Shown piece by piece: positions 9,652 through 19,143 of a stretch of 64,000 bases of DNA. The stretch covers positions 1 to 64,000 of the forward strand of contig CAVVST010000001.1 in NCBI GenBank assembly GCA_963750995.1. Reading direction: 5' to 3'. The notes under the pieces are model-generated. The model was not told where the DNA came from. It was given only the letters and a program-made list of their open reading frames with translations, and did no database searches. Positions within the stretch are counted from its first letter, which is position 1. Each line of letters opens with the position of its first letter. A program made the position numbers and the translations under genes. Source of the DNA: CAVVST01 sp963750995 (lineage in GTDB: Bacteria; Acidobacteriota; Vicinamibacteria; Vicinamibacterales; UBA2999).

Positions 9652-9830
9652 ACGAACTCCTGCTCTGTCAACGGAATTGAGGTTGCACGCTCCCCGTGCT
9701 TCGACACGTAGGGGTGCAGTCGAGCCCCGCCAAACGACAATCCCCTCATGTTCAGGTGAACCCTTCCACAGCATCTCCGAAACCGTACGCAGCGCGTTTC
9801 ATTTCGTCCGGTTCACTCATGACGGCAGCG

Positions 9831-10019
9831 TCAATCACGATCGCCGGCGGACGCCGCGCCCCAGCCGCGCACGAGTTCCGCGGCATCCGCGACCGCGTTC
9901 ACGAGTGCATCGAGATCGTCAGACTGTTCACAGTGTCTCGCGCGCAATGATTGCACGCGCATGACGGCCACCTGGAGCCGGTCCACGAGCCGCCACAGGT
10001 CGTTCGGTGGAATCGTCAT
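9831..10019 (-). CDS. Possible small helical protein
   Basis: A 62-residue frame with two amphipathic helices (NDLWRLVDRLQVAVMRVQSL and DDLDALVNAVADAAELVRGW). It begins with an ATG at 10019 preceded by GAAGG. Its composition is more protein-like than the surrounding frames, but the evidence is thin and the function unknown. Confidence 0.35.
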   Translation of the reverse strand: MTIPPNDLWRLVDRLQVAVMRVQSLRARHCEQSDDLDALVNAVADAAELVRGWGAASAGDRD

Positions 10020-10387
10020 CCTTCAGATGTCTCCATCTCCAGCGCGGCCCCCCACGGGACCATTCCAGCACGCGCACCGCCCGCAGATCGTCGTCCGAGC
10101 GTCCAACTCGGCGCTGGCCGACTTTAACTCCCCGCGATTAACCGACTGTGGATCACGTTCGGGATAGATTCCCCCCCGTTGATCGCCGTTCCAACAGCGC
10201 GAAGCAGACAAAAATCTGGGGCAAACAAGAACTTCTGAGCCTGCGGCCCTCGACGGTTGTGAAGAGTGCCGTGTTTAGTGGCTCCGTCTGCCGGAACAGG
10301 ACGTGCCGTCGCACCGGATGAGGTTCTGCCGGGTGATGTTGCACTCGCCAACGACGGTCTGCGATCTCTCTCGACCGTGTCGTACCC

Positions 10388-10606
10388 ATGCGACAACTTG
10401 ATTGCCCGCGTTGCGGAGGCATCGGATGCGTCCGACAGGACCGTGTTCTGTCGGGCGATATGATCAGGATTGGCTACGAATGCGGTCGCTGTCACCACGC
10501 ATGGCGCATCAACAGGCACGACCTGCGTATGGCCAAAGCTCACCTCCGCGATGGTGAATCTGACCGTCGCAGCACATCGCGAACAGATCGCCGCAAGGCT
10601 CGGTAG
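10388..10606 (+). CDS. Small zinc-ribbon protein
   Basis: A 72-residue protein with two paired cysteine knuckles, CPRC at 6-9 and CGRC at 32-35, separated by 22 residues, with YECGRCHHAW around the second. This spacing is the classic small zinc ribbon, which binds one Zn ion and usually contacts nucleic acid or protein. The C-terminal half is basic and probably disordered. A minus-strand frame overlaps it fully, but the regular cysteine pattern is on the plus strand. No partner gene is evident nearby. Confidence 0.55.
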   Translation: MRQLDCPRCGGIGCVRQDRVLSGDMIRIGYECGRCHHAWRINRHDLRMAKAHLRDGESDRRSTSRTDRRKAR

Positions 10607-10767
10607 TAGCGGCGCGATCTCATCGTCGCCATAGCCACATCGCACTTCGACGCCGGCCGGATGCCGGTGGATAAACCAGTCCATCACCCTGCCACTCGGT
10701 CCACACCCGGCGCGTGCCGCGAGGCCAATAAGCACCTAGGCTGCTGTTCGTACCTTCGAATGCCAGC

Positions 10768-11301
10768 GTGCCACGGTCTGTCGCGATGTCGATTGTCGGT
10801 CACAAGACTCTGGAGGGCTGGCAGACCGGCCACGAAGGATCTTGGCCGCGTTGGGCGCGCTTTGGAATCCGCAGCCTCGAGGGTTCCGACCCCGGCTGGT
10901 CACCGTGGTTCTATCCTCAATGGCAACCGAGCATTGGTGAGCCCTTCGATGAGAACGGCCTCATTGACAGCATTGTCGAAGTCGGCGATATCTGCGCTCC
11001 GAACCTCAGGTGGGTTTGGGATGCGCGGTCGTCATGTAAGCGTTTCCTGATATCCGTGTCCGGTGACGGCTGGCTGCAGGCCTCTCTGCGGTGGGATACG
11101 TCGGCCCCTGGTTTCGATGAACGTCTGGCCGGAGAGGTGGTGCTCGTGGCTCCTGACGGCCGAATGGCTTCCTCGGCCTGGCAACGAGCGGACGTCGCCG
11201 TTCGAGTGCCCGTCCAACGCGGTGACTACGGAGCTTTGGTGATGACGTATGTGCCGGTGAACCAGCCCTTCCAACTCGGGATGGCGCATCAATCACGATG
11301 A
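10768..11301 (+). pseudogene. Tyrosine-recombinase C-terminal remnant joined to an unknown fragment
   Basis: The frame opens with a GTG and reads VPRSVAMSIVGHKTLEGW. The text 'VPRSVAMxxxGHKT' is the C-terminal His box of phage-type tyrosine integrases, in which it is normally followed by the catalytic Tyr in YRRYA. Here the Tyr box is absent and the reading passes into unrelated sequence, so only about 15 residues of integrase remain. The second half (residues about 75-175) has a regular beta pattern (LAGEVVLVAPDGR and GDYGALVMTYVPVNQPFQL) and may be the end of another broken secreted protein. No attachment site repeat could be found by eye. Confidence 0.45.
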
Positions 11302-11654
11302 CCGTTCGCCTACTCACGTCCGGCTGTTACCCTCACCGATTTCTGTCAAAGGAGATTTGGCAAGCACTTTCCAGTTGATCTCGCAGCCAGTGGGATCAAA
11401 TCCTCTGCAATTGGTATCCGGTGAGCCCAGGCTACCCCCCACGCCGAGAAATATTGTCCGTAGCTCATCCGAGCGAATCAACCAGCGAGACGACGGCAGG
11501 TCGGCGTCGAGGCGTTGTGACGGTTCTAGCTGTGGGAGAGCGATGACTGCACCGCATTGCAGTTCTTTCCCCTTCGCAGGTCGCATCGAAAACTTGGGGT
11601 CTGCGCTGAATGAGTGCTACCCTCGAAGCCTCTTACTGAATCCCCGAGTTCCCC

Positions 11655-12050
11655 ATGGTCACCCAAGGCAGTCCCCTCATCCTCATCGTGGACGATTTCG
11701 TAGACGCGCTGGAAATCTATCAGGTGTGTCTGACTGTCAGCGGCTACCGTGTCATCACGGCGACGGGAGGGGCGGATGCAGTCGCACTCACAACGACGCA
11801 CCACCCGGCCTTGGTGCTGATGGACTTGAGTATGCCCAACGTGAACGGCACAGACGCCCTGCGGGCAATTCGAGCCGATCCGACGTGCGCCAACATTCCA
11901 GTCGTGGCACTTACTGCACACGCGCTGCGAGAGGAACGGGAAGAAGCATTGGCGCGAGGCTTCACGGATGTCATCGCGAAGCCATGTCTGCCTGACGAAC
12001 TTGCCGCGGCCGTTCAGCGACTACTCGGGGCCGCCACGCAACAGCGCTAG
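11655..12050 (+). CDS. Single-domain response regulator
   Basis: A 131-residue CheY-like receiver domain with nothing attached. The acidic pair Asp13-Asp14, the phospho-acceptor Asp57 in LMDLSMP, the conserved Thr in VVALTAHA and the Lys in IAKPC are all present, so it should accept phosphate. Without an output domain it must work by protein contact or as a phosphate relay. No histidine kinase is encoded nearby. The wording is typical of stand-alone receivers that partner hybrid kinases. Confidence 0.88.
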   Translation: MVTQGSPLILIVDDFVDALEIYQVCLTVSGYRVITATGGADAVALTTTHHPALVLMDLSMPNVNGTDALRAIRADPTCANIPVVALTAHALREEREEALARGFTDVIAKPCLPDELAAAVQRLLGAATQQR

Positions 12051-12167
12051 CTGGTATTTGCGATCGTCGGCTGAAGGGCCGGGCACACCGAAGCACGAGC
12101 AAACGTTCGCTTCGAATTGCTGAGGTTTAGCCATGGCAAGCCATCGGCCGATCACGGGACAGTCGAC

Positions 12168-12203
12168 CAAAAAACACCCGAGGATACGTGAGTACCCTCG
12201 GGT
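12168..12203 (-). terminator. Intrinsic terminator after the Tat hydrolase gene
   Basis: A hairpin with arms ACCCGAGG and CCTCGGGT (plus-strand view 12176-12183 and 12196-12203), three more base pairs inside and a GTGA loop. On the minus strand it is followed at once by TGTTTTTT. It lies 23 bases beyond the stop of the minus-strand gene that ends at 12226, which is the right place and orientation. Confidence 0.75.
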
Positions 12204-12225
12204 TGTGACGTTCCGAGGCCGACGT

Positions 12226-13083
12226 CTACGTCGAAGCAGGCCGATGCGATAGAAGGAAGCTGCGAACGTGGCGCACAGCCAGAGGAATTTTCTCCGGGGT
12301 GTCTTTCCAGGGGTACATACTCAATTGGCCTTTCGGCGCGAGCATCGCGCTCTCGATCGCGACGGCGTATGAGTGCCCCGCGGTGTCATCCGGCAGGACC
12401 AGTACGGGAGTCTGACAATTGCGCGCGAAATCGCGCGTCGCCGTGAACACGAAGTCGGGGTTGGTTCGGAACATCCGGGTCAGGAATCGGTCGACCATCT
12501 CCTTCGTGAACTCCGGCCGGCGCTTGATCAGTTCCGCACCCCAGCCGGTCGATTGGCTGTCGTAGAGCGAGTTGGGCAGCTCCGGCCGGAACCCCACCGG
12601 TTGCGCCGGCACGGCGGCGACGACCCGAGCCGGCGCACGCCTCATGAGGTTCCAGATGAAGGGGCCGGCGATGCAGAAGCCCAGCACCATGAACTTGTCG
12701 ATGCCCAGATGATCCATCAGGCCGAGATGGTCGTCCGTATAGGAGTCCCACGGCCGGTCGATTTCGAGCGGACCGGTAGACTCGCCCGCGGAATTGCGCA
12801 GGTCCGCACAGATGCAGCGGAAGTCTCCCTTGAACGTGTCGATCGTGTTGAAGGGATTGCCGCCGCGTATGCCGGCGATCGTTGAGCCGTTCAATCCCCC
12901 GCCGGCGATGAGCAGCAGCGGGAATCCGGAACCAGTGTCCTCATAGCGGATACGAACCGGGCCCTTCTCGTAGACGCGAGCGCTTCCAGCCTGCCCGCCC
13001 TGCTGAGCGAGGACCTGCGGCGCTGCCGCGATCGCCGCCGCCGCGGCGCCCGTTTTGAGTATCTTGCGTCTGATCGGATCCAT
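12226..13083 (-). CDS. Tat-exported alpha/beta hydrolase with a Cys nucleophile position
   Basis: A 285-residue hydrolase. The ribosome site AGAGGAGG touches the ATG at 13092 but sits nine bases before the ATG at 13083, so 13083 is the likely start. The N-terminus MDPIRRKILKTG with a following Ala-rich core is a twin-arginine signal. The fold is alpha/beta hydrolase: oxyanion region LLIAGGGLNGS, nucleophile elbow LGFCIAGPF, and a late His in TAGHSYA. The elbow has Cys where Ser is usual, as in dienelactone-hydrolase-like enzymes. The related wording GFCIGGPF is common in this subgroup, so Cys is probably native. The substrate is unknown. A terminator follows the gene, and it appears to be a single-gene transcript. 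Confidence 0.8.
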   Translation of the reverse strand: MDPIRRKILKTGAAAAAIAAAPQVLAQQGGQAGSARVYEKGPVRIRYEDTGSGFPLLLIAGGGLNGSTIAGIRGGNPFNTIDTFKGDFRCICADLRNSAGESTGPLEIDRPWDSYTDDHLGLMDHLGIDKFMVLGFCIAGPFIWNLMRRAPARVVAAVPAQPVGFRPELPNSLYDSQSTGWGAELIKRRPEFTKEMVDRFLTRMFRTNPDFVFTATRDFARNCQTPVLVLPDDTAGHSYAVAIESAMLAPKGQLSMYPWKDTPEKIPLAVRHVRSFLLSHRPAST

Positions 13084-13191
13084 AACCGGCATCCTCCTCT
13101 GTCATCGTTGTGACAGGTGCGTGTTCGGTAACCATCACCCGGCCGTCCACGCGGCCACGTCATTATCCTCGAAGAGCGACCTGGCAGGGAC

Positions 13192-16100
13192 CTACCGGGG
13201 GCGGCCGCCCCCCCGCGGACGATTCACCGTAATCGTCACCGTCGCGCTGTTCGAGTCGACGCTCATGGGCACTCGAGGATCACCGCTCCAGAACCCGTCG
13301 TTCGCCTTGTAGGTGAAGTGGAAATCCGCGTCGCGCTGAGTACTGTTGGTCCTCGGCAAGGGCGTGAACCGAATCGTGCGACCGTCCGGCAGCAGTACAG
13401 CCGTGCCTCCGTGAACGTCGCCGATCGATCCGGCGGCCACGCGCAAGGACGCCGCCGCCGAATCGATGTCGGTGTCATTCGCGAGGACGAGAATGTCGAC
13501 CGCCGTGTCTTCGGTCGTCGAGGCGACATCGCCGATTGCCACCGGCGCCGAGTTCTCTGCGATGATCGTCGCGTAATTCGACGGCCCGCTTGGCGTGCCG
13601 TTATTGAATAGGGCGTTCACGAAATACGTGAACTGCACGCGGTCAGGGAGCTCTTCAGGATCGATCCAGGTGAGCCCGGGTACTGTGGCGGCGAGCACGG
13701 GGAGTGTGGCCGGCGTGATGTCTGCGCCGGTCGCGCGGAATACGCGGTACTGGGCGGCCTTGCCGGCATTCGGCGCGGTCCAACCGGTGCGGGTGCGGTG
13801 CAAGGGGGCGCCACCCGCGGTGCAGCCGCTGATCCCGGAACCGCCGATCACACATCCCGTCATGGCGTTCGGCGGCGTATGTCCGAGCCTCACTACGGTC
13901 TCGTAGTCGAGCTCCGAGCCTCCTCCGAAGTCGATGCCACCGCCGAAATCAATCCCGCCGCCGAAATCGATGCCGCCACCGAAGTCGATGCCGCCACCGA
14001 AATCGATGCCACCGCCGAAATCAATCCCGCCGCCGAAATCGATGCCACCGCCAAAATCGATCCCGCCGCCAAAATCGATTCCGGACGTGAAATAAGCCCC
14101 GCCGCCAAAGTCGATGCCACCGCCGAAGTCGATGCCCGATGAAAACCCGGCCATGTTCCTGCGGCTGCCCACCTGGTCGAGCCGCAACTGCTGCCAGTCG
14201 TTGAAGCCGGTGAGTTTCGGCGTCGCATTGAGGTCGCCACTGATCGCGCCATCCAGGTTCACGTCCTGGCTGCCCGACGGCGTGTTGAATGGATCTCCGT
14301 TGGCATCCCAGTCAAGTGGGGACAGCACGCTCGTGGCGTCGATGCGAACCATCGGCACCCAATCGGCCGGCAGCGGGTCAGGGAAGCTGGCTCCGGTGCA
14401 GAACTTCTGCGCCGGCGGCGTCCCAAGAATGTAGCCGAGCGTCCCTGGCGCCCACGGCGCAAACCACGCGGGCCGATAGGCGACGACACCGATCGAGGCG
14501 TTATTGAGAAATGTTTCATCGACGTCGGAATTCACGCCGCGCGAATAGTCCGTATGCGGAACCCCGATCGGATCGACCAGCCCGCGCACCTGGAACAGGT
14601 AGCTCATCACGCTCAGGTGATTGGGCTTGCAGTTCGGCTGCACCTGCATCTGTCCGTCCAGCGTGAACGTCGGCGGCGCTCCGCCGTGCCACAGTTCGAA
14701 CTGGTGCCCGAGCTCGTGCATGGTCGTCGATGCCTGGACGAACGCCGTGCCGACGAAGTCGTCCCAGAGTCCGAGCGCAATCATCGCATCGCCGCCCGGC
14801 AAGTCGCTGACGCCGGAACTGCTCGTCGGGACGTTGAAGTTCGGATTGGGTGAGCCTTCGCAGGCGCCGGCCGCATCGGGACCAGTCGGCACGCCGCCCG
14901 AATCGAGGCACTCGAACGGTGATTTCGGGAGCCCACGGGCATGCGTGTACAGCGCGTAGTGGAAGAATTCCATCCGGTCCCGATCGAATCGGCGCCGGCA
15001 GTTCCCCGCTTGCTCGCACTCGTCCTGATCGTCGGGTGAGAGCTCCTCGCCGGCAGGTCCCACGAACGCGTCTCGAATGAGCTGGTAGCCGATCTTCCAG
15101 CTCACCGTTCCCGGGAATGCGGGGAACTGGCACTCGAGCGTCGGGCCCGGCTCGCAGGCCACTTCCACGAGCGCCTCTCCGCCGCGCGCGAGGGCCGCGG
15201 GTACCAGGTAGTCGTCGGCCTCACCGGTGGCGTACTCGGGTCCGGCAGTGGAATAGCCCGGGCCGACGTCGAAGTGAGCTTTGATGCCTGGGACGCCATC
15301 CACGTTGCTGACGGGCGCATTCTTGTAGGCGTCTCCGATCGTCTTCAGCACCGCCGGCCGCGGCAGATGGTTGTGACCGACCGGATCGGTGACCTGGTCC
15401 GAATCATCGTTGACCGGTGCATCGGGTGCGCCGTAAGTTGTCCCCGGCGCCGCGAACATGGATCCGATCTCGAGGAACAGATCCTTGTGCGTCGAGCTGG
15501 CGTGCATCGCCGCCAGGTCGGGCAGGCTCGAGCCGTCAGGTGCCTTCAAGTGACTCACGTCCTCGGTGAGGTCGATCAATCCGTCAGCGTCGGTGTCCTG
15601 CACCGCTGTACTGAAAATGATCGCCGCCCACGAGAGGCAGTCGTACGGCGCGTCGTTGACGTGATCGACCGACGTCGACACCTCCTCGCCAAACCCCGTA
15701 TGGAGGTCGACGCCCGGCATCATCGAAGTCACGTCGAGTGTCGGGTTCGACCATGCGCGATCCGACGCGGGAGCAGACGCGGTTGCGAACGCACTCGTGA
15801 CGCTCGCCGGGGCCTGGCGGCCGTTGGAAAACCACAGGCGGTTCGTCGGGTTCGGGCCACCACTGCCGACGATATGCGTCATCTTGGCGGTGTGGGTGGC
15901 AGACGACTGGAAGAATCCCCGAATCGTCTGGGTCGTGACCTCGCCCCGCGCCTGCACGCGGATGCCGTCGTAGAGGACAATCTTCGTCAGCGGCTCGCCG
16001 GAACTGCTGATACACAACGAACAGGCTGGCGCCGGGGCTTTGCGGCGCTTAGATTACCGGTTCCGCTTTCAGGAAGCGCCACAGTATGCAGCGGTAACCC

Positions 16101-16619
16101 GCTGTTCAGCAGGTCGGTCGTCGTTGACGATTCGTTTGCCGGTAGGCTTCCCGTTGGCGTCGAGCTGTTGCGGCAGGAGCCGCAATACATCCGCCCGGAA
16201 CTCCGTCACCGTATACGTTGCCGACGCGCCGCCCTTTCCGGACGTAAAGCACTGTGCGGTGGCGGTGTCCAGATACCTGCGACGTCGCCTTGACGGCGGT
16301 CACGGGCTGGCCGCGGAAGGTCACGCCATCCACCTGGGCGATGTTGGTCGAGAGTGTTTCCCAGTACAGAAATGCGGCCAGGATGTCCGCATTCGGCGGC
16401 ACTCCGCTGATGGGAATCGTCCCCGTGAGGAATCCCTGCGCCTTCTGTCTGGGCCTTCAGGTCCACGCCACCCACGACATAGTTGCCGGTGACGGTATAG
16501 CTTTTCGCGAACGGAAGCGCGTCACCGACCTGTGCCTCTCCAGCGGGTTGCGACAACGCCACGACCGCGGCGACGGCGCAGAAAACAGCGGTCGGACGTA
16601 CGAGCACCCTTGGGTTCAT
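13192..16619 (-). pseudogene. Secreted metzincin-like protease with GIDFGG repeats, frameshifted near its 5' end
   Basis: The intact part (below 16003) encodes more than 930 residues. The zinc motif HELGHQFELWH (14686-14718) fits HExxHxxxxxH, with Glu where metzincins usually have Gly, and a later SVMSYLF supplies the Met-turn. Eleven GIDFGG repeats follow, then a linker and a C-terminal tandem Ig/cadherin-like domain (NSAPVAIGDVASTTEDTAVD onward). Upstream the same protein continues in other frames: a signal peptide from ATG 16619 (MNPRVLVRPTAVFCAVAAVV), then DILAAFLYWETLSTNIAQVD, FTSGKGGASATYTVTEFRAD, DLLNSGLPLHTVALPESGTG and GASLFVVYQQ. Joining them needs five +1 shifts between about 16003 and 16460. 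Such density in 450 bases, with none in the following 2.8 kb, could be real decay or a local error cluster. Confidence 0.65.
13921..14143 (-). repeat. Eleven-unit, 18-bp coding repeat (GIDFGG)
   Basis: On the minus strand, nine consecutive 18-base units each encode GIDFGG. They are separated by a short AYFTS interruption from two more units. Copies differ only at silent positions (for example atcgatgcc, atcaatccc, gtcgatgcc), so the peptide is conserved while the codons drift. The array sits between the protease domain and the C-terminal Ig-like domain. Confidence 0.9.
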
Positions 16620-16901
16620 TTGTAGTGTGTAGAACAACAGTTGTCGACGTTACCGAACGCCGTGGGAACGCCCGGTAGTGGTGAGTTGACGAGCATGGGA
16701 ATTTTTGCTCATGGTGGCGGATGAAACAAGGCCAAATCTGTCCGACAACTTCGTCGCGTGGCTGATCGCAACGCCCGGGATATAGGCGAGTGCGATGCGG
16801 AAGAAAGCGAATCGCTCCCGCATTTCGTTTTTTGCGACGGGAGCGGTTGCGGCGACCGGCACGGATAATTTACCCCACGTGAGGACTCTGTCAATCACGA
16901 A

Positions 16902-16931
16902 TTGACACTTCGCACGGTTCGGAGGTATCCC
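16902..16931 (+). promoter_or_regulatory. Promoter of the first DUF6152 operon
   Basis: A perfect -35 TTGACA at 16902-16907 and, 18 bases on, a weak -10 TATCCC at 16926-16931, ending 28 bases before the ATG. The 19 bases from 16917 (gttcggaggtatccctagc) recur exactly at 19129, upstream of the second DUF6152 gene. The preceding 280 bases (16620-16900) show no gene. Confidence 0.5.
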
Positions 16932-16959
16932 TAGCAGCCTCGTTGTAGTGGAGGAGTGC

Positions 16960-17346
16960 ATGCACCGCAGATTTCTGGCGTTCGTTGTTGCCATCGGGCC
17001 TCTGCTTGCGAGCGTGGCGCCGCTGGCGCACCACGGCACGAACGCCTCCTACGATCCCAAGAAGGAAGTGACGCTGTCCGGCGTGGTGACGAAGTTCGTC
17101 ATGGTCAACCCGCACGGCCAGTTGTTCTTCGACGTCAAGGGCGCCGACGGCAAGGTCGTGACCTGGGGCGGCGAACTGCATAGCATCGCGCTGCTGCGGC
17201 GCTCGGGCTGGTCGAAGGACACCCTCAAGGCCGGCGACGCCGTCTCGGTACGCGGCTACCCGTCACGCGCCGGCACGCCTTTCATGGTGGTGCAGGAGGT
17301 CGTCATCAACGGCAAGTCGTACTTCCGGGATCTGCCGCAGCAGTAG
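16960..17346 (+). CDS. DUF6152 family secreted protein
   Basis: A 128-residue exported protein. GGAGG six bases before the ATG at 16960 fixes the start. A signal peptide ends at about residue 23 (VAPLAHHGT), leaving a mature protein that begins with a His-His pair. The single beta-barrel domain has the family landmarks KEVTLSGVVTKF, VNPHGQLFFDVK and a Trp in VTWGGEL. This matches the DUF6152 family, an OB-fold-like group whose members start with HH and contain NPH. Those histidines could bind a metal, but that is inference. The gene is followed 13 bases later by a WGEPDLQGIWSG-related gene, a pairing repeated at 19.2 kb. Confidence 0.8.
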   Translation: MHRRFLAFVVAIGPLLASVAPLAHHGTNASYDPKKEVTLSGVVTKFVMVNPHGQLFFDVKGADGKVVTWGGELHSIALLRRSGWSKDTLKAGDAVSVRGYPSRAGTPFMVVQEVVINGKSYFRDLPQQ

Positions 17347-17359
17347 GCGAGGAGGCTTC

Positions 17360-18182
17360 GTGGGGATCCGAGGCGTGGGCGCGGTCGCCGCTGCGATGTT
17401 GGCTGTTGCCGCGATGGCACTGGCACAGGGCGGAGGCCAGGCCGCCATCCCGTGCATGAACGACTGGCAGCGACCGAACGCCTGTGCGCCTCGCCAGGGC
17501 ACTGTCGCGCCGCGTGATCTGTCCGGCGTGTGGGCGCGGGTCAAGGGCACGGCGAACTTTGGCGAGGCGGCGACCATGGTTTTGACGCCGGCAGGGAAGA
17601 AGCTGTTCGACGCCAATAAGCCGTCATTCGGACCCCGAGCCGTGCCTCCCGTCCTCGGCAACGATCCGCTCGGCAAATGCGACCCCCTCGGTTTGACGCG
17701 CAACCTGATGACCGAAATCGCCGCCCGATCGTTCGAGTTCGTGCATCTGCCGGACCGGGTGGTCCAGTTCTTCGAGTACGGCCACCAGTACCCGGACGAT
17801 CTGGATTGACGGCCGGCCACTGCCGAAAGATCCGGATCCGCGATGGATGGGGTACTCCGTCGGACGCTGGGACGGCGACAGCTTGGTCGTCGACACGATC
17901 GCGCTCGACGAGCGCGTCTGGGCCGACATGTGGGGCCACCCGATCAGCTCGAACGCCCGCGTCCAGGAACGCTACCGGCGTCCCGCGTTCGATACCCTCG
18001 AAATGCAGGTGACGATTACCGATCCGGACCTGTACACGAAGCCCGTCGGCGGCGACACGAAGGTGCACCGGCTGCAGGTGGAAAAGGGCACCGATGAGCG
18101 CCTCGAGACGTTCTGTGTGCCGTCGGAGGAAGAGGCGTTCAACAAGGCCATCCGCGATCCGGCCGGCGGCGTCGTCAAGTAA
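17360..18182 (+). CDS. Secreted protein distantly related to the WGEPDLQGIWSG family (one +1 shift)
   Basis: A GTG start at 17360, preceded by GAGGAGG, opens a signal peptide (VGAVAAAMLAVAAMALAQGG). The first frame ends at 17809, but the protein clearly continues in the next frame (IDGRPLPKDPDPRWMGYSVG) to the stop at 18182. Removing one C from the run CCC at about 17792-17794 joins TAC to CGGACG and gives one protein of about 273 residues. It has the elements DLSGVW near the N-terminus and SVGRWDGDSLVVDT in the middle, also seen in the larger WGEPDLQGIWSG proteins nearby. Function unknown. It is probably co-transcribed with the DUF6152 gene before it and the DoxX gene after it. Confidence 0.7.
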
Positions 18183-18198
18183 GGATTAGATACAGACT

Positions 18199-18639
18199 GT
18201 GGAAAGACTACTCGGCAGGTTTGCGGAGCCACTCTACGCCGTCACGCGCATCGTCGTCGGTTTCATGTACTGGTTGCACGGTACGACCAAGTGGTTCGAC
18301 TGGCCTCCCGGGGCGCGTCCGCGCGGTGCGGTCGAGATTGCGTCGTTGCTTGGTGTGTCCGCGGTGCTCGAGACGGTACTCGGCGCCCTGATCATCATCG
18401 GGCTCTGGACGCGGTGGGCCGCTTTCATCGCCAGCGGCAACATGGCGGCGGCGTACTTCCTGCGCCAGTTTCCCTTCGCCATTCTGCCGATCTATCAGCC
18501 GCCCGGCATCCTCGGCGAATCCGCCATCTTCAACTGCTTCTTCTTTCTATACGTGGCAGCGAAGGGCGCCGGCATCTGGAGCATCGACCACGTCCGTGAG
18601 AAGCGCACCCCAGATCACGCGTCGCCGATCGCCACATAG
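18199..18639 (+). CDS. DoxX family membrane protein
   Basis: A 146-residue protein with four membrane helices and the DoxX family wording (VTRIVVGFMYWLHGTTKWF, then LETVLGALIIIGLWTRWAAF and GNMAAAYFL). DoxX proteins are small quinone-linked membrane proteins; some partner oxidoreductases or thiosulfate and sulfite metabolism, but many have no proven role. A GTG at 18199 starts the gene 16 bases after its neighbour, so it is the third gene of the DUF6152 operon. Confidence 0.85.
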   Translation: MERLLGRFAEPLYAVTRIVVGFMYWLHGTTKWFDWPPGARPRGAVEIASLLGVSAVLETVLGALIIIGLWTRWAAFIASGNMAAAYFLRQFPFAILPIYQPPGILGESAIFNCFFFLYVAAKGAGIWSIDHVREKRTPDHASPIAT

Positions 18640-18817
18640 CGGTGCCCTTCATCGATATCGGCGACCTGCACGTCAACCTATCCGATTGTCGATTTGTCGA
18701 CGGTTCGCTGGGCGCAGGCAAAACTCAGCCCACACTGGGACTTTGGCCCCCGCGATCACGCTGAAAGCCGCAACGACGGGGCGCGGGCGGCGGCGCACCT
18801 TTTGCGTCGGCCCCGCC

Positions 18818-19087
18818 ATGGTTCGAAAACCGCGCACCCGCCGCCGCCGCGGCGAAATCCCGATCTGGCGTCTCACACGTCCCGACAAGCGGACCATCGA
18901 CTGCACGCTGCAGCAGCGCGGCGACACCGGCTGCAGCCTGGCCGTCGTCCTTGACGGCGGCGAGATTGTCGCGCAGCATCACCTGACGACGACGGATGCC
19001 GTGAGTCGCGCCGGCTTCTTGCTCGAGCGCCTGACGGCGAGCGGCTGGACGCTGATCAGCGACATGCCTCATGTCGCACTCCACTGA
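18818..19087 (+). CDS. Small conserved-looking protein, unknown
   Basis: An 89-residue protein starting at the ATG at 18818. The first 12 residues are very basic (MVRKPRTRRRRGE), and the rest has a regular beta-beta-alpha pattern (DCTLQQRGDTGCSLAVVLDG then SRAGFLLERLTASGWTLISD). It is cytoplasmic by composition. The open frame extends upstream but with nonsense-like composition, so the start is uncertain. No family recognised. Confidence 0.5.
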   Translation: MVRKPRTRRRRGEIPIWRLTRPDKRTIDCTLQQRGDTGCSLAVVLDGGEIVAQHHLTTTDAVSRAGFLLERLTASGWTLISDMPHVALH

Positions 19088-19114
19088 GATCGCCCGCGGC
19101 GCTCCCCCCCACAG

Positions 19115-19143
19115 TTGACAGACGCGCCGTTCGGAGGTATCCC
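19115..19143 (+). promoter_or_regulatory. Promoter of the second DUF6152 gene
   Basis: TTGACA at 19115-19120, a 17-base spacer and TATCCC at 19138-19143. From 19129 it shares 19 identical bases with the promoter at 16902. The transcript leader would be about 60 bases. Confidence 0.5.

Noticed and set aside
10124..10735. A 203-codon minus-strand gene with a CSRC motif
   Set aside because: It overlaps the plus-strand zinc-ribbon gene, whose two CxxC pairs have the correct spacing; the minus frame shows one pair only and no fold.
13798..14142. Repetitive Ala-Glu-Ile-Asp protein on the plus strand
   Set aside because: It is the reverse reading of the GIDFGG array and has no start signal or independent conservation.
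13921..14143. RTX calcium-binding repeats
   Set aside because: The unit is a hexapeptide GIDFGG, not the GGxGxDxUx nonapeptide.
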